The notes: generated by a model from the letters alone, not told the origin. A stretch of DNA of 28,645 nt from an uncultured Clostridia bacterium (GCA_958419945.1 CATZIC010000024.1:1-28645), one strand, 5' to 3'; shown: positions 1-7,375, numbered from the stretch's first letter. Numbers and translations: made by a program.

Positions 1-53
1 GTAGCGGTCTCCAAAACCGTAGGTTGCGTGTTCGAATCGCGTCTCCCCTGCCA
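1..53 (+). tRNA. tRNA-Trp(CCA), 5' part cut off by window edge
   Basis: The anticodon loop CTCCAAA at about 9-15 gives anticodon CCA. A T-arm with TTCGAAT and an encoded CCA at 51-53 follow. The 5' half lies outside the window. The 3' end of this gene is copied again downstream (234-257), and its T-arm recurs inverted at 106-122 and 1026-1042. Confidence 0.9.
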
Positions 54-58
54 AAAAA

Positions 59-87
59 ATACACGGCATTTTTGCCGTGTATTTTTT
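59..87 (+). terminator. Intrinsic terminator after tRNA-Trp
   Basis: The arms ATACACGGCA and TGCCGTGTAT form a stem with a short T loop, followed by a run of T. It starts a few bases after the tRNA CCA end. Its second half (from 66) is also the start of a long direct repeat found again at 985. Confidence 0.8.
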
Positions 88-122
88 GTTTTGTCAAAGT
101 AAAATGATTCGAACACGCAACC
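66..122 (+). repeat. About 57-bp direct repeat, copy 1 (left border of SMI1 cassette)
   Basis: It runs from GCATTTTTGCCGTGTA through the T tract to GATTCGAACACGCAACC and matches 985-1042 with about two substitutions and one T indel. Its last 17 bases (106-122) are the exact reverse complement of the tRNA-Trp T-arm at 22-38. Confidence 0.85.
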
Positions 123-233
123 CCACACGCGTAAGCGTGTAAATTATATAATAAATGGGCTAACGGCTTAATAATGCGAGCAAAAGAGAAGGGGATAAAT
201 ATAATCAATAATTGAAGTGGCATTCGTTAAGCC

Positions 234-276
234 GTTCGAATCGCGTCTCCACTGCCAAAAAAACACACTGCATTTA
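234..276 (+). repeat. Duplicated 3' end of tRNA-Trp (att-like)
   Basis: Bases 234-257 match 30-53 of the tRNA-Trp gene at 23 of 24 positions, including the CCA. The similarity continues weakly into the A run and the start of the terminator stem. Duplication of a tRNA 3' end is the classical footprint of tRNA-targeted integration. No integrase gene is visible nearby, so this looks like a remnant. Confidence 0.75.
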
Positions 277-310
277 TCGTAATTTCCATAGGGAATTTTA
301 CCACAGGAAC

Positions 311-342
311 AAAATATAAGTATAGCAAAATATAAGTATAGC
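311..342 (+). repeat. Two tandem copies of a 16-bp unit
   Basis: AAAATATAAGTATAGC occurs twice back to back without mismatch at 311-326 and 327-342. It runs straight into the hairpin at 341-371. Confidence 0.85.
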
Positions 343-371
343 GCACTATACCTTGCAAGCAAGGCAAGTGC
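341..371. other. Nested inverted repeat / stem-loop
   Basis: The outer arms are GCGCAC (341-346) and GTGCGC (366-371). The inner arms are CCTTGC (351-356) and GCAAGG (359-364). It sits in the gene-free stretch 54-462 and is followed by a T-rich but interrupted tract. It could end transcription or be a mobile-repeat end; function unknown. Confidence 0.6.
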
Positions 372-381
372 GCTTATTAGT

Positions 382-410
382 TTTACTTTTTAAGTTGTTT
401 GTTGTATGAT
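382..410 (+). promoter_or_regulatory. Candidate promoter for the SMI1-type gene
   Basis: TTTACT (382-387), 17-bp spacer, TATGAT (405-410). Moderate match to the sigma-A consensus, about 50 bases before the gene start. Confidence 0.4.
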
Positions 411-462
411 AATGGAGCGATAAACAGTAATTTATAGATTCATAGAACCAAGGAGAACAATT

Positions 463-897
463 ATGTACAAAGAATTGATTATAGAATTAACGCAGGGAAA
501 TGAATTTGTAAAAATCCAACCGCCTTGCCCCGAAAGAGAGATTAAACACGCTGAAAAGATAGTTGGGTATCCTTTTCCGAAGGAGTTACGGGCATTGCTT
601 CAGGAATTGGATGGCGACAAATATCTCCTCTTGTCTGCAAAAGAGATTATCGAACAAACCAAACTTAACAAAGAAATTCAAGAAGCGTATAGCGATGAGG
701 AATTTGTAAAAGATTTAGATCGATTACTCTTTTTTGCCACAAACGGCTGCGGGGATTACTATTGCTACCTCGCCAACTCCGATGGGGTTTTCGATGAAAC
801 CATTATCTACATCTGGAAACACGAAGAGTATTATTGTGAAAAGGTCGCCACAAATATGACGGAACTTATCAGTCGGTATTACAACGACGAAATTTGA
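463..897 (+). CDS. SMI1/KNR4 (SUKH-type) family protein
   Basis: This 144-residue acidic protein has the SMI1/KNR4 fold signature: an early E-x-x-I/L-x-x-x-E-x-x-x-G-Y-P-F-P-x-x-L-R-x-L-L pattern (residues 24-46), a central FATNGCGDYYCY segment (91-102) and a late I-W-x-H-E segment (117-121). In bacteria this family is best known as immunity proteins for contact-dependent or polymorphic toxins, and many members stand alone without a toxin. The ATG follows an AAGGAG ribosome site at about 450-455. No toxin gene is adjacent, so the partner and role are unknown. It is the only gene between the two 57-bp direct repeats derived partly from the tRNA-Trp end, which suggests it arrived as a small cassette. 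The family call is fairly secure; the immunity role is inference. Confidence 0.8.
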   Translation: MYKELIIELTQGNEFVKIQPPCPEREIKHAEKIVGYPFPKELRALLQELDGDKYLLLSAKEIIEQTKLNKEIQEAYSDEEFVKDLDRLLFFATNGCGDYYCYLANSDGVFDETIIYIWKHEEYYCEKVATNMTELISRYYNDEI

Positions 898-931
898 TGG
901 GCATATAAAATTCAATTTATCGGGCGATTAT

Positions 932-966
932 AAAAAGCGAAGAATTTTAAAGTTCTTCGCTTTTTT
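932..966 (+). terminator. Intrinsic terminator after SMI1-type gene
   Basis: AAAAAGCGAAGAA and TTCTTCGC plus a T run form a strong hairpin. The A tract before it means it could also work on the opposite strand. Confidence 0.85.
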
Positions 967-984
967 ATTCCCTATGGGAAATTC

Positions 985-1042
985 GCATTTTTGCCGTGTA
1001 TTTTTTTGTTTTGTCAAGGTGAAATGATTCGAACACGCAACC
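985..1042 (+). repeat. About 58-bp direct repeat, copy 2 (right border of SMI1 cassette)
   Basis: Near-identical to 66-122, including the 17 bases that are the reverse complement of the tRNA-Trp T-arm. Just before it, 967-984 is close to the reverse complement of 281-297 (ATTCCCTATGGGAAA against TTTCCATAGGGAAT), giving an inverted pair around the gene as well. Confidence 0.85.
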
Positions 1043-1087
1043 ACACATGATAAAGTTGACGAGTCAAACTTATATATTTCTCAACGC

Positions 1088-1116
1088 TTGCAAAGTTTTT
1101 AAACTTGTTATATAAT
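1088..1116 (+). promoter_or_regulatory. Promoter of rnhA
   Basis: TTGCAA (1088-1093), 17-bp spacer, perfect TATAAT (1111-1116). Predicted start near 1123, leaving a leader of about 60 bases. Confidence 0.7.
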
Positions 1117-1183
1117 ATACTTTGCCTTTAAAATGGTTTAAACTATTCAACAACAACCAATCATTAAAACGGAATATAAAAGT

Positions 1184-1621
1184 ATGAAAAAGGTAACAAT
1201 CTACACGGACGGAGCATGTTCCTGTAATCCGGGGTCGGGCGGCTACGGTGCAATTTTAATATATAAGCAAACCGAAAAGGTTATTTCGGGCGGTGAGGCG
1301 AATACAACCAACAACCGCATGGAACTTTTGGCTGTAATAAAAGGCCTTTCCGCATTAAAAGAAAGGTGCGAGGTATCCTTATACAGCGATTCCGCTTACG
1401 TCGTCAACGCCATAAGCCAAGGTTGGGTGTACGGTTGGGAGCATAACGGTTGGAAAACTTCCGACAAGCAGCCCGTAAAAAACCGTGAACTTTGGGAAGA
1501 CCTTATTAAACTTATATCCTATCATAAGGTGGAGTTTATCAAGGTAAAAGGGCATGCGGACAACGAATACAACAACCGTTGCGACGAAATTGCCCGTCAG
1601 GAAGTCGCAAAAATCACATAG
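1184..1621 (+). CDS. rnhA: Ribonuclease HI
   Basis: This enzyme cuts the RNA strand of RNA-DNA hybrids, for example at R-loops and primers. At 145 residues it is normal length for type I RNase H. The four metal-binding acids are present: D9 in TDGACSCNPG, E47 in NNRMEL, D69 in YSDSAYV and D134 in NNRCDEIA. The mobile-loop histidine is H124 in VKGHADN. A basic handle region with tryptophans (W81-W90, GWVYGWEHNGW) is also kept, as in E. coli RNase HI. The ATG at 1184 starts the conserved first strand; the ribosome site before it is weak (GGA about 12 bases upstream). It has its own promoter and is followed 87 bases later by the VTT-dinB pair. Confident assignment. Confidence 0.95.
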   Translation: MKKVTIYTDGACSCNPGSGGYGAILIYKQTEKVISGGEANTTNNRMELLAVIKGLSALKERCEVSLYSDSAYVVNAISQGWVYGWEHNGWKTSDKQPVKNRELWEDLIKLISYHKVEFIKVKGHADNEYNNRCDEIARQEVAKIT

Positions 1622-1708
1622 TCATAGACTACCGAAATCACGCAATAATTTTTTGGCATAACAGCCCGATAAAGTCAAGTATAATAACTGTATAAGACGT
1701 TAAAGGCT

Positions 1709-2617
1709 ATGCGAAAAAAAGAAATTGTATCAAGCGTAATTTCAGTAATAATAGTACTTATATTGGGCGTTATATCAGCCCTTTTTCTTATTCTTTACGT
1801 AAACCGTGCGGAAGGCTTTTTACAAACCTTCCGCAAGCCCGTTTTATATACGGGTATAACGGTAATAGCTCTTATCTGCGTTATAGGAAGCGTGTTTTCG
1901 GTAACCTATAAACGTTTTGTATTAAGGCTTTTGATATCCTTTCTCGGCTTTTCGGTATTTTTGCTTGCGCTTTTATATATTCTCGACGTAAGCGGTTTTA
2001 AGGAAAATTTTTCTTCCGTGGAAAGCCTTCGGGCATACATACAAAAAAACGGCGGTTACGCCGTAGTTATAACTCTGATAATACAAATTTTACAGGTAAT
2101 AATTTTGCCCATTCCGGGAATAATCTCAATAGGTGCGTCGGTTGCTTTATTCGGCCCTTTAAAAGGTGCCCTTATAAGTTACGCGGGCATTTTTACAGGT
2201 TCTTTGGCAGGCTTTTTCATAGGTCGAAAACTCGGCTATAAAGTGGTTGCCTTCGTGGTAGGTGAAAACAGCCTGCAAAAGGCTCAAAACACCGTGAAAG
2301 GTAAGGATAAAGCCTTTTTGACCGCAATGTTTTTACTGCCGTTTTTCCCCGACGACCTTCTTTGTTTCGTCGCAGGGCTATCCACAATGACAGGCGGCTA
2401 TTTTATCCCCATGATAGCGGTTACAAGGCTTATTTCCGTTTTCGTTACGGCGTATTCGGTAAACGGAAGCATAATACCGTATAACACCGCTTGGGGGGCT
2501 TCCTTATGGATAATAATCTTTCTTTTAACCGCTACTATATCGCAGTATCTTTACAAAAACGGGGATAAATTATCCTTTTCCGCCATCTTAAAAAAAATCA
2601 AAAGGCTATTTAAATGA
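1709..2617 (+). CDS. VTT-domain (TVP38/TMEM64, DedA-like) membrane protein
   Basis: This 302-residue integral membrane protein has two N-terminal membrane segments (about 8-30 and 43-63), another around 72-92, and a C-terminal block carrying the VTT signature. Residues about 117-175 show the re-entrant LPIPG element, a G-rich stretch and GSLAGFFIGRKLG, followed by a conserved LPFFPDDLLCFVAGL segment near 209-223. Members of this superfamily act as lipid scramblases or undecaprenyl-phosphate/lipid carriers in the envelope; the substrate here cannot be read from sequence. The stop overlaps the ATG of the polymerase gene by four bases (ATGA), so the two are translationally coupled. The start is preceded by AAAGG. 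A good -10 (TATAAT at 1680) exists without a well-spaced -35. Confidence 0.85.
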   Translation: MRKKEIVSSVISVIIVLILGVISALFLILYVNRAEGFLQTFRKPVLYTGITVIALICVIGSVFSVTYKRFVLRLLISFLGFSVFLLALLYILDVSGFKENFSSVESLRAYIQKNGGYAVVITLIIQILQVIILPIPGIISIGASVALFGPLKGALISYAGIFTGSLAGFFIGRKLGYKVVAFVVGENSLQKAQNTVKGKDKAFLTAMFLLPFFPDDLLCFVAGLSTMTGGYFIPMIAVTRLISVFVTAYSVNGSIIPYNTAWGASLWIIIFLLTATISQYLYKNGDKLSFSAILKKIKRLFK

Positions 2618-3852
2618 GAACTATTTTACATTCCGATCTTAATAATTTCTACGCCTCTTGCGAGCAGGTTTATAACCCAAAATTAAGGGACGCCTATCTC
2701 GGCGTGTGCGGAAGCGTAAAGGACCGCCACGGCATAATTCTTGCCAAAAACGAAAAGGCAAAGGCGTTAGGTATAAAAACGGGCATGACCTTAAAAGCGG
2801 CAAGGGATCTTTGCCCGGAATTGGTGCTCGTGGAAGCCGACTTCGACAAGTACCTCGACTTTTCCGAAAAGGTGCGAAAAATCTACCTCGAATACACCGA
2901 TTTAGTAGAGCCTTTCGGAATAGACGAAGCGTGGCTTGACGTAACGAGCAGTAAAATTTTCGGCGACGGAATAGCCATAGCCGACGAAATCAGAAGGCGT
3001 GTAAGAAAGCTCGGCTTAACAGCTTCGGTCGGGGTAAGTTTCAATAAGGTTTTCGCGAAACTCGGCTCGGATATGAAAAAGCCGGACGCAACCACCGTAA
3101 TAAGCCAAAACGACTATAAAAACACGGTATGGAAACTTCCCGTTTCCGACCTTTTGATGGTAGGAAGAAGAACGGCGGACAAGCTTAAAAAATTCAACGT
3201 AAAAACGATAGGGGACTTAGCTAACACCGACGTCGATTTTTTAGTCCGAACCTTCGGCAAGTGGGGTGAAACTTTATCGGTTTTCGCAAGCGGTAATGAC
3301 AATTCTCCCGTCAGAAAGTATGAAGAACCGGATGAAATAAAGTCGGTCGGTAACAGTATGACCTGTTACAGGGACTTAAAAGACGTAGAGGACGTGCATA
3401 TAATGTTTTCGGTTTTATCAGACAGCGTTTCCTCCCGTACGATCAGAAAAAATTTAGGCCGTGCAAGCACCGTTTCCATAACGATTAGGGATGAAAATCT
3501 TCAATCTTTTTCGCGGCAGGCAAAGCTGAATCCGCCGTCATCTTTTTCCGAAGATATATTGTCCGCCGCTATGAAACTTTTTAATGAAAATTACGATTTT
3601 CAAAATGGGATACGCTCGCTCGGCGTTTCCGTGTCGGATTTTGTCGACGATAAAAGCCAACTTTCCATTTTCGAAGACCCCGATGATTACGAAAAGAAAC
3701 TAAAACTTGCAAAAACCGTAAGCGATATAAGGGATAAATACGGGGCCTCGCTCGTTCAGAAGGCAATAAATCTTAAAGACAAGCGAATCTCTCGTGAAGA
3801 CCCCGAAAACGAGCATACCGTTCACCCGCAAGGATTTACGTCGAAAGATTGA
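2614..3852 (+). CDS. dinB: Y-family DNA polymerase (DinB/Pol IV type)
   Basis: This translesion DNA polymerase has 412 residues. The palm motif LHSDLNNFYASCE carries catalytic D8 and a tyrosine steric gate at Y13, where E. coli DinB has Phe. The second catalytic pair is D104-E105 in FGIDEAWLDVT, a variant of the usual SIDEAYLD. A helix-hairpin-helix thumb (LLMVGRRTADKLKKF, about 182-196) and a little-finger domain follow. Residues 349-353, QLSIF, match the beta-clamp binding pentapeptide and lie about 60 residues before the C-terminus, so the tail continues past the clamp motif. It is coupled to the upstream membrane gene by a 4-base overlap. No LexA-type operator was recognised. Confident as Y-family; the exact Pol IV subgroup is less sure. 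Confidence 0.92.
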   Translation: MRTILHSDLNNFYASCEQVYNPKLRDAYLGVCGSVKDRHGIILAKNEKAKALGIKTGMTLKAARDLCPELVLVEADFDKYLDFSEKVRKIYLEYTDLVEPFGIDEAWLDVTSSKIFGDGIAIADEIRRRVRKLGLTASVGVSFNKVFAKLGSDMKKPDATTVISQNDYKNTVWKLPVSDLLMVGRRTADKLKKFNVKTIGDLANTDVDFLVRTFGKWGETLSVFASGNDNSPVRKYEEPDEIKSVGNSMTCYRDLKDVEDVHIMFSVLSDSVSSRTIRKNLGRASTVSITIRDENLQSFSRQAKLNPPSSFSEDILSAAMKLFNENYDFQNGIRSLGVSVSDFVDDKSQLSIFEDPDDYEKKLKLAKTVSDIRDKYGASLVQKAINLKDKRISREDPENEHTVHPQGFTSKD

Positions 3853-3870
3853 AAAACCTGTAAATTTTTG

Positions 3871-3899
3871 TTGTAAAAATTTTTGTTTGCGGTTATAAT
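3871..3899 (+). promoter_or_regulatory. Promoter of GalT-like gene
   Basis: TTGTAA (3871-3876), 17-bp spacer, perfect TATAAT (3894-3899). The predicted start falls at about 3906, at the beginning of the 18-bp tandem repeat. Confidence 0.7.
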
Positions 3900-3904
3900 T
3901 GTGT

Positions 3905-3940
3905 GTGAAATATCTCTTCAAGGTGAAATATCTCTTCAAG
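3905..3940 (+). repeat. Perfect 18-bp tandem duplication containing the ribosome site
   Basis: GTGAAATATCTCTTCAAG occurs twice in a row (3905-3922, 3923-3940). Each copy, with the following G, ends in the AAGG that serves as ribosome site; the second lies just before the ATG at 3948. The mRNA leader therefore consists almost entirely of this duplication. Confidence 0.95.
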
Positions 3941-3947
3941 GTGTAAT

Positions 3948-5411
3948 ATGACCGACGGAACCGTTCTTACCGAAAAGTTACTTGCCTACGCAAAGGAAAA
4001 TTTGGAACTAAGCGATAGCGACGTATGCGTAAAACGCAACGAGCTTTTACGGCTTTTTAATCTCAAAACCACTGAGTTGCCTAAGGTTTTTTCAACTCCG
4101 ACGCTTGATTCCCTTCAATCGGAAGTTCTTGACTATATAAAACAAAATTCCTTGTGCGCCGAAAACGAACAAAAAGCCTATTCGGCATTTATTTTCGGCA
4201 CGCTTTTACCTTTGCCGTCATTTATAAATAAAAAATTCCGCACCTTGCGTGAAAAGTTCGGGGCGCACTACGCCTGCGATTATCTTTACAATCTTTCCGT
4301 AAAGGCGAGCGGAATCTCCGGCTTGGATTTTACAAAAATCACAACCTCTTATTTTAAAGCGGAAGGTGCCGAGGTTTTCACTTCCCAAAAAGGCTTTGAC
4401 ATAAAAAATACCGACGGCACCTACCCAAAGTGCGCTTTGTGCGAGGAAGCCGAAGGCTATTTGGGTACCGAAAGTTTTTACGGCGGCGCTACTCGCAGCG
4501 TTTCTTTAGACCTTAACGGCATGAACTGGAAAATGCGTTATATAGAGCCTTTAACCCGCCCGGAAGAAACTTTGGTATGCTTTTCCGAACACGGCAAAAT
4601 TCCGACTTCGCAGGAAATCGTAATGTCTATGTTCGATTTTATCGAATATCTTCCCGACTATTCCGCCGAAATGCTGTTTTCAGACGGACAAAATACTTTC
4701 TTAAAACCGCACACCTATTTTACGGGCGGAATCTCTGTTCCTAAGACCTTTCCGCAGGAAAACTTGTTATCCGCTCGCTCCGACCTTTATCCCGACGTAG
4801 AGATATCGCTAAATAACGGCGTCGTAAGCGTTATAAGGCTTCAATCTTTTAACCGCAACACCCTTGAAAATCTTGTTATCGACATACTTGAAAAGTGGCA
4901 GGAATACGCCGATCTTTCGGTAGGTATATTCGGCAAGGGGATAGACGGCGTTTGCCATAACGGCAGTGCGCTGTCCGTAGAATACTCGCACGATAACAGA
5001 TATTCTTGCGACGTAATCCTAACCTGTGAAAAGGTAGGCCCCGACAATGCGGAAGAGGTTTTTTCGGTGTTTGACGGCATGATGGGTTATCCCGCATGTT
5101 TCGGCAGGGTTTTCGCAGACGAAAGTCTATTAAAGGCAACGGAAATGCTTTCCGCAGTCTTAACCAAAAAAATTCCGACAGACGATAGTTTGTTTGCGCC
5201 GGAAAAAAGCCTTTACGGATATAGAGAAACCCTTGATTTACTCTTAAAAGAATATGGGTACTTTAAGGACTCGCAAAAGGCGGAAGCCGCAGTTAAACGC
5301 GCGGTCTTTGACGGCATAAAAAACGCAATGGCTAAAAAGTCTGCATTTTCCGAAGGCGACGTCGGTGCAAGGGCTCTAAGGCGCTTCCTCGCCACCGTAG
5401 ATATAAGATAA
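3948..5411 (+). CDS. Degenerate type-2 GalT-like protein (catalytic His lost)
   Basis: This 487-residue protein follows the length and motif order of the Firmicutes-type galactose-1-phosphate uridylyltransferase: an N-terminal helical part, TLLPLPSFINKKF (about 90-102), C162/C165 in YPKCALCEEAEGYLG, then LNGMNWKMRY, and VSVIRLQSFNR in the C-terminal half. The family active site reads S-H-D-H-F-Q-G-G, with the second His as the uridylylated nucleophile. Here the same place reads P-H255-T-Y257-F-T-G-G, so the nucleophile is Tyr. The later His-rich segment of the family (H-P-H-E-E-V-H-H) is also missing. The reading frame is intact with a good promoter, so it is probably expressed with a different or non-catalytic role. 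No other Leloir genes are adjacent. The family link is from memory of motifs; the loss of His is seen directly. Confidence 0.65.
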   Translation: MTDGTVLTEKLLAYAKENLELSDSDVCVKRNELLRLFNLKTTELPKVFSTPTLDSLQSEVLDYIKQNSLCAENEQKAYSAFIFGTLLPLPSFINKKFRTLREKFGAHYACDYLYNLSVKASGISGLDFTKITTSYFKAEGAEVFTSQKGFDIKNTDGTYPKCALCEEAEGYLGTESFYGGATRSVSLDLNGMNWKMRYIEPLTRPEETLVCFSEHGKIPTSQEIVMSMFDFIEYLPDYSAEMLFSDGQNTFLKPHTYFTGGISVPKTFPQENLLSARSDLYPDVEISLNNGVVSVIRLQSFNRNTLENLVIDILEKWQEYADLSVGIFGKGIDGVCHNGSALSVEYSHDNRYSCDVILTCEKVGPDNAEEVFSVFDGMMGYPACFGRVFADESLLKATEMLSAVLTKKIPTDDSLFAPEKSLYGYRETLDLLLKEYGYFKDSQKAEAAVKRAVFDGIKNAMAKKSAFSEGDVGARALRRFLATVDIR

Positions 5412-5450
5412 CGGTCTTTATTCTTGGACATATAAAAATTTTAAATGATT

Positions 5451-5475
5451 AAGGCGTATTTTTACGCCTTTTTTG
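5451..5475 (+). terminator. Terminator after GalT-like gene
   Basis: AAGGCGTA / TACGCCTT hairpin followed by TTTTG. Confidence 0.85.
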
Positions 5476-5476
5476 T

Positions 5477-5505
5477 TTGCAATCACAAAAATTATAATGT
5501 ATAAT
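5477..5505 (+). promoter_or_regulatory. Promoter of the biotin decarboxylase operon
   Basis: TTGCAA (5477-5482), 17-bp spacer, TATAAT (5500-5505); another TATAAT at 5493 overlaps upstream. The predicted start near 5512 leaves a leader of about 145 bases before the first gene, long enough for RNA-level control. A weak pyrimidine/purine hairpin (about 5581-5613) is the only structure noticed there. Confidence 0.7.
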
Positions 5506-5656
5506 AGCAATGTAGAATTAAAATGGCGTAGATTGGGGATTTTTTCTGAAAAGCACCCGGTCTTGCAATCGCTTTTTGTCCCGTTTTTTCTCTTCGACGG
5601 CGGGAAGAAAACGATATAAACAGAATTCAAAGTTATATAACGTATGGAGGGTATAT

Positions 5657-7036
5657 ATGGAAAAAATAGGTTTGCTTAAATCCATGAAGGACAGTTTGCA
5701 CGCCGAAAGTAAAGAAGTCAGAAAAATGATTTCCGAACTCGTCGATGCGGACAGTTTCGTGGAATTACAAAGCTATAGTTATTCTCACAATGATTTTTAC
5801 GGCGAAAGTGCATTAGGTGAAGGCGTTGTAACGGGTTTTGCCACTATAAACGATAATCCCGTTTACGTTGCCGCCTTAAACGAAAAAGTACTTTCCGGCG
5901 GCTTAGGCCTCTCTAACTGCAAAAAAATCGTTAATTGCATGGATAAGGCGCAGCTTGCAGGCGCACCGATCGTGTATCTGCTTTCCTCGCAGGGTATCTT
6001 AGCAGGCGAAGGCGTAGACGCACTCGAAGGCGTTGCGGCGCTTCTCGGTAAATCGCAGGAATTAAGCGGTAACGTTCCGCAGATTGCGATATGCCAAGGA
6101 AAGGTTCTCGGCTCTGCAACGCTTTTAGCGGCACAATGCGATTACACCTATTATCTTAAAGGTGCTTGCGTTGCATTCAACAGTCCTTTGGTAATAGCGG
6201 CAAAAAGCAACGCCGTTTATAACGAAGGCGCTATCGGCGGCGCAGACAACGGCAACGGGCTTTGCACTTTCAGCGTGGAAGATATGACTGCCGTTAAGGA
6301 AAGCATTACCACCGTTTTGGAAACTTTGCCGGACTTCGGCGGTGTTTATGCCGAAACCGACGACGATTTCAACAGGGCTTCCGCTAATCTTAACGAAAAA
6401 GCGTGCGCAAAATGCCTTATTTCCGCAGTATTCGATAACGGTAAGTTTACCGAACTCGGCAAGACCTATGCTCCCGAAGTTTTAACGGGCATCGGCAGGG
6501 TAGGCGGTTATTCGGTTGCCGCAATAATATTTAACGGCGAAAACGGCGTAGAACTTACAAAATGCAACGTTGAAAAGGTAAAGGACTTCCTTTACTTTGC
6601 AACCGACAACAGGCTTCCCGTTTTGACGTTTGTGAATACTCTCGGTTTAAAACAGGACGGCGAAACCAATTCTTCAACCGTTTTAAAGAGCATTTCCGCA
6701 CTTTTATGTGCGCTTAACTATTCAAGCGACGTTCCCCGTATCAACGTAATTTACGGCAAGGCAATCGGTTTAGGTTATACCTTATTCGGATCCAAAGCCT
6801 ACGGTGCGGATTATTCCTTTGCTTTCTGCAATGCTGAAATCGGCGCAGTCAATTCCGAAGTCGGCGCAGAAATGGAATATGCTTATAAAGCAGGCGATAA
6901 AGAGGCTTTAAAGGAAAAGTTTGCTTCCACCGAACTTGATCCATTCAAGGCGGCAAAGAGCGGCTTTATCGATGACGTTATCGAACCGCAGTACGTTCGT
7001 CAATATCTTATTGCCGCACTTCAGATGCTTATATAA
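5657..7036 (+). CDS. Divergent acyl-CoA carboxyltransferase subunit (MmdA/PccB/12S-like)
   Basis: This 459-residue crotonase-fold carboxyltransferase belongs to the family that moves a carboxyl group between biotin and an acyl-CoA (MmdA, PccB, transcarboxylase 12S). The paired domains are seen as GFATINDNPVYVAAL (about 60-74) with VLSGGLGLSNCKKI (78-91), and in the second half GGYSVAAIIFNGENG (283-297). The usual glycine-rich oxyanion motifs are altered: GGARIQEG is replaced by SQGILAGEG (111-119), PCAGGA by KVLGSA (149-154), and GGAY in the second half by GLGY (371-374). The ATG at 5657 is chosen because GGAGG ends six bases upstream; an in-frame upstream TTG lacks such a site. It is somewhat shorter than typical MmdA (about 510). 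First gene of the operon; the acyl-CoA substrate is unknown. Confidence 0.8.
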   Translation: MEKIGLLKSMKDSLHAESKEVRKMISELVDADSFVELQSYSYSHNDFYGESALGEGVVTGFATINDNPVYVAALNEKVLSGGLGLSNCKKIVNCMDKAQLAGAPIVYLLSSQGILAGEGVDALEGVAALLGKSQELSGNVPQIAICQGKVLGSATLLAAQCDYTYYLKGACVAFNSPLVIAAKSNAVYNEGAIGGADNGNGLCTFSVEDMTAVKESITTVLETLPDFGGVYAETDDDFNRASANLNEKACAKCLISAVFDNGKFTELGKTYAPEVLTGIGRVGGYSVAAIIFNGENGVELTKCNVEKVKDFLYFATDNRLPVLTFVNTLGLKQDGETNSSTVLKSISALLCALNYSSDVPRINVIYGKAIGLGYTLFGSKAYGADYSFAFCNAEIGAVNSEVGAEMEYAYKAGDKEALKEKFASTELDPFKAAKSGFIDDVIEPQYVRQYLIAALQMLI

Positions 7037-7051
7037 GAAGGTGCTAAGCTT

Positions 7052-7363
7052 ATGAATAACTTATTGGCATTTTCTATGGAAAATTTCGGAAATGGCCTTT
7101 TCGTTTTCATTCTCGGTATGCTCGTAGTATTTTTCGGTATTGCGGTTATCGTTATGGTAATCTCGATTATCGGTAAAATCATGTCGGCAAAAAGAAAAAA
7201 GACGGAAGCAAAGGCAAATCAGACCGTAGAACAACCGGTAGTTACCGAAGAAGGTCTTACGCCGGAAACGGTTGCGGCGATAACCGCAGTATTATCTGCG
7301 TATTACTTTTCTAACGAAAGTAATTGCGAATTCAAAATCAAAAAAATAAAAAGGATTTATTAA
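7052..7363 (+). CDS. oadG: OadG-family Na+-pumping decarboxylase gamma subunit
   Basis: This 103-residue protein has one N-terminal membrane segment (about 14-42, rich in V/I/F/G) and then a charged linker and a short region EEGLTPETVAAITAVLSAYY. This pattern is typical of the gamma subunit, which anchors the carboxyltransferase to the membrane pump and helps assembly. It lies 15 bases after the carboxyltransferase gene, with GAAGGTG as ribosome site, and 12 bases before the biotin carrier gene. Small subunits of this kind diverge quickly, so the call rests on membrane topology, length and operon position together. Confidence 0.85.
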   Translation: MNNLLAFSMENFGNGLFVFILGMLVVFFGIAVIVMVISIIGKIMSAKRKKTEAKANQTVEQPVVTEEGLTPETVAAITAVLSAYYFSNESNCEFKIKKIKRIY

Positions 7364-7375
7364 GGAGTATCAATC

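Noticed and set aside
5576..5656. Upstream TTG start for the first decarboxylase gene
   Set aside because: No ribosome site, and the ATG at 5657 has a well-placed GGAGG and begins the conserved part.
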